Shown: positions 6,167 to 8,027 of the stretch, piece by piece
Layout of the letters: the number at the start of each line of letters is the position of its first letter
Position numbering within the stretch: the stretch's first letter is position 1
Origin: Candidatus Limnocylindrales bacterium
GTDB lineage: Bacteria; Chloroflexota; Limnocylindria; Limnocylindrales; CSP1-4
Assembly (NCBI GenBank): GCA_030647575.1
Contig: JAUSJS010000187.1
Location: 1-8,027 of the forward strand
DNA length: 8,027 nucleotides
Direction: 5' to 3'
Notes under the pieces: model-generated
What the model was told of the DNA's origin: nothing
The model's input: the letters and a program-made list of their open reading frames with translations, nothing else
The model's database searches: none
Position numbers and translations under genes: made by a program

Positions 6167-7785
6167 AAGCCCGCGCGACGCAGCGCCGCTTCTGCCTCGG
6201 CACGCTCGTTCCAGGGTTCCGGGCCGGAGGGGCCGATGATCGAGCGTTCATGGCCCTTGCCGGCGAGGAGCACGATATCGCCCGGCCGAGCTCGCTCGAA
6301 GGCCGCCTCGATCGCGGCGCGCCTGTCGGCGATGACGAGCAGGTCGTGGCCACGCCGCCGGCCGGCCGCCTCCGCCCCGCGCGCGATCTCGTCATTGATC
6401 GTATCGCGGTCCTCGCCGCGCGGGTCCTCGTCGGTCACGACGACCAGTCGGCAGCGCTCGCCGGCGATCCGGCCCATCAGCGGGCGCTTGGCCGTGTCGC
6501 GTTCGCCGGCCGACCCGAAGACGGCGATCAGGCCCCCGCCTCGCGCGGCCGCGCTGGGCGCGAGCAGGTCCAGCACCGTCCGCAGCGACGCCGGGCTATG
6601 GGCGAAGTCGACGATCGCCCCGAACGGCTGGCCCAGGTCGATCCGCTCCATCCGCCCGGGAACGACCGGCACCGAGGCCAGGCCGTCGCGCACGGCCGCC
6701 GGATCCAGGCCGACGGCCTCGCCCAGAGCGACGACCGCGAGCGCGTTGTGGACGTTGAACCGGCCGACGAGCTGCAGGTCCACCGTGGCTGAGCCCGAGG
6801 GCATCGTGTAGGCGATCCGCAGGCGGCGCGCGTCCTCCTCGACCCGGGTCGCGCGGATATCGGCTGCAGGATCGGTGCCGTAGGTCAGCACCCTGGCGCG
6901 CGCTTCCTGGGTCACGCCGATGAAGGCGCCGGCAGACGGATCGTCGAGGTTGACGATGCCGGTCTTCGGCCAGCGCTTGGGCGGATGACCGGCGAGGGTC
7001 TCGTGCGTGGCCAGGTGCTCGAAGAGCGACAGCTTGGCGTCTCGATAGGCCTCCCAGGTCCCGTGCAGCTCCAGGTGTTCGTGGGTGAGGTTCGTCAGGA
7101 TCGCGACGTCATAGGCGACGGCTCCCACCCGACCGAGGACGAGACCGTGCGAGGTCGTCTCGATGACCGCCGCCTCGTCGCCGGCCGCGACCATCGCCCG
7201 GAGCGCCGCCTGGAGGGCGGGCGCCTCGGGGGTGGTGGCATGGGCCTCATTCGGCGCCTGCACGCCACCGATGCGGGTCGCCGCCGTGCCGGTCAGCCCG
7301 GTCCGGATCCCGGCGGCCTCGAGCGCAGCGACCGCCAGGAAGCAGGTCGTCGTCTTGCCGTCCGTGCCGGTGAGCCCGACGACCGCCAGGTCCTGGCTCG
7401 GGTCGCCGTACCACCACGCGGCGGCGCTAGCGAGCGCGGCCGGAGTTGCCTCGACCACGAGCTGCGGGAGCCCCACCTCGGGCAGCGCCCGTTCCACCAG
7501 GGCCGCGACGGCGCCTCGCGCGGCCGCCTGGGCGACGAACTCGTGGCCATCCACGTGCAACCCGGCGATGGCGACGAAGAGCGCACCGCGACGCACCGCC
7601 CGGGAGTCGTGCGTCACGCCACGGACGGCGATCTCGGCCAGGCCTGCGGCGCCGATGGCACGTCCGTCGCGCCGCGCGCCACGCAGACGACCTTCCCGGG
7701 TGAGGCGTTCGATGAGGGCGCCGAGCGGCGCCGGGGTCGACGGCTCGGCGGCACGAAGAAGGTCCGCGAGGGTCTGCTCGGTCAT
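6160..7785 (-). CDS. murE: UDP-MurNAc-tripeptide synthetase (MurE)
   Basis: Cytoplasmic Mur ligase that adds the third, diamino acid residue to UDP-MurNAc-L-Ala-D-Glu in peptidoglycan synthesis; 541 residues. The uridine-binding domain contains VRGVTHDSRAVRRGALFVAI (54-73). The ATP site is LTGTDGKTTT (138-147). The substrate-binding TTPE is at 184-187. IETTSHGL is at 208-215 where most MurE have E.SSH.L. TNLTHEHLELHG is at 231-242 in place of the common DHLDYHG. Lys251 in RDAKLSLF is the expected carbamylated Lys. The C-terminal domain has GRFNVHNALA (341-350), PGRMERI and VDFAHSPASL (392-401). The specificity loop reads TDEDPRGED (451-459), i.e. EDPR where meso-DAP enzymes have DNPR. GKGHE is at 509-513. 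Third-residue identity (DAP, Lys, Orn) is therefore uncertain. The ATG at 7783-7785 overlaps the stop of the upstream FemX-like gene as ATGA. About 50 residues precede the first conserved block. Confidence 0.95.
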   Translation of the reverse strand: MTEQTLADLLRAAEPSTPAPLGALIERLTREGRLRGARRDGRAIGAAGLAEIAVRGVTHDSRAVRRGALFVAIAGLHVDGHEFVAQAAARGAVAALVERALPEVGLPQLVVEATPAALASAAAWWYGDPSQDLAVVGLTGTDGKTTTCFLAVAALEAAGIRTGLTGTAATRIGGVQAPNEAHATTPEAPALQAALRAMVAAGDEAAVIETTSHGLVLGRVGAVAYDVAILTNLTHEHLELHGTWEAYRDAKLSLFEHLATHETLAGHPPKRWPKTGIVNLDDPSAGAFIGVTQEARARVLTYGTDPAADIRATRVEEDARRLRIAYTMPSGSATVDLQLVGRFNVHNALAVVALGEAVGLDPAAVRDGLASVPVVPGRMERIDLGQPFGAIVDFAHSPASLRTVLDLLAPSAAARGGGLIAVFGSAGERDTAKRPLMGRIAGERCRLVVVTDEDPRGEDRDTINDEIARGAEAAGRRRGHDLLVIADRRAAIEAAFERARPGDIVLLAGKGHERSIIGPSGPEPWNERAEAEAALRRAGFG

Positions 7786-8027
7786 CGTGCGACCAGCCTC
7801 GCGAGGCGGGCGGTCAGCCGGCCGAGCCCATAGCCACGCGCGTCGAAGACGCGTTCATGGGCGCCGGTGAGCTCCAACCAGTGGCCGCCGAAGCCGCGCT
7901 TGTGCTGGTACAGACCGTAGAGCGGATCGTCTTCATGTGGCTCACCGCGGGCGCCGCGGACGTCCGCCCCTCCCAGGTCCATCTCGGTGCAGCCCTCGCG
8001 GATGGCCAGCTGGATCGCCCGCCAGCG
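7782..8027 (-). CDS. FemA/FemX-type peptidoglycan bridge aminoacyltransferase, 3' part only
   Basis: Only the last 81 residues are in the window; the frame is open to base 8027, so the Met at 7982 is internal. The readable start is RWRAIQLAIREGCTEMDLGG, followed by GLYQHKRGFGGHWLELTGA. This matches the C-terminal GNAT-like subdomain of the FemABX family, where an A.-.G...-D.GG segment precedes a G-(L/I)-..-(F/H)K-.-GFGG motif. These enzymes use aminoacyl-tRNA to add residues to the peptidoglycan stem peptide at the inner face of the membrane, or act on related acceptors. Its stop overlaps the murE start (ATGA), so the two are translated together, which supports a cell-wall role. The amino acid added and the acceptor cannot be told from this fragment. 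A few relatives in the wider GNAT family have other substrates. Confidence 0.82.
   Translation of the reverse strand, partial: RWRAIQLAIREGCTEMDLGGADVRGARGEPHEDDPLYGLYQHKRGFGGHWLELTGAHERVFDARGYGLGRLTARLARLVAR

Noticed and set aside
6135..6395. Upstream extension of rel by 87 residues
   Set aside because: It runs through the conserved C-terminal coding region of murE in another frame and has shadow-like composition. The ATG at 6134 gives a clean 25-nt gap.
7782..7982. A complete 66-residue small gene at the right edge
   Set aside because: The frame stays open to base 8027 with conserved FemX-like residues upstream of the Met, so this is the tail of a larger gene and not a small protein.

Overview
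The window is high-GC bacterial chromosome, gene-dense, with tiny or negative spacing between genes. It holds eight complete or partial core-type genes plus a toxin-antitoxin pair. One gene fragment on the + strand (a HAD hydrolase, 1-618) converges on a long run of eight co-directional genes on the - strand (8027 down to 656). The lineage cannot be fixed from sequence alone. The high GC, near absence of good Shine-Dalgarno sites, a leaderless-looking promoter, a MurE with an EDPR specificity motif and a RelA/SpoT with a QFDD motif would suit a high-GC Chloroflexota-like or other Gram-positive-like (monoderm-type) bacterium. This is a tentative inference.

Reading the - strand in transcription order: (i) the C-terminal end of a FemA/FemX-type peptidoglycan peptide-bridge aminoacyltransferase (8027-7782). 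(ii) murE, the stem-peptide ligase (7785-6160), joined to the first gene by an ATGA overlap. (iii) A full-length bifunctional-type (p)ppGpp synthetase/hydrolase (6134-3792), 25 nt after murE. (iv) A short intergenic gap (3791-3697) with a strong sigma70-like promoter whose -10 lies in a perfect 20-bp palindrome. (v) A Phd/YefM antitoxin (3696-3430) and a PIN-domain VapC toxin (3433-3059). (vi) hisS, histidyl-tRNA synthetase (3059-1761). (vii) A class I SAM-dependent methyltransferase (1764-955). (viii) A YCII-related small protein (958-656).

The most striking point is the architecture of (iv)-(viii). The antitoxin, toxin, hisS, methyltransferase and YCII genes are stitched together by four consecutive stop/start overlaps (ATGA, TGATG, TTGA, ATGA). 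The only clear promoter visible ahead of them is the toxin-antitoxin promoter, which looks autorepressed and leaderless. An essential aminoacyl-tRNA synthetase therefore appears to sit inside a toxin-antitoxin operon, directly downstream of the stringent-response gene. This would tie translation capacity, tRNA charging and the (p)ppGpp regulator to one locus. The individual families are all known; the novelty, if any, lies in the wiring.

There is no RNA gene, CRISPR array, insertion sequence or gene-free stretch over 300 bases. The two intergenic gaps of note are 619-655 (between convergent genes, no convincing terminator) and 3697-3791 (promoter/operator).
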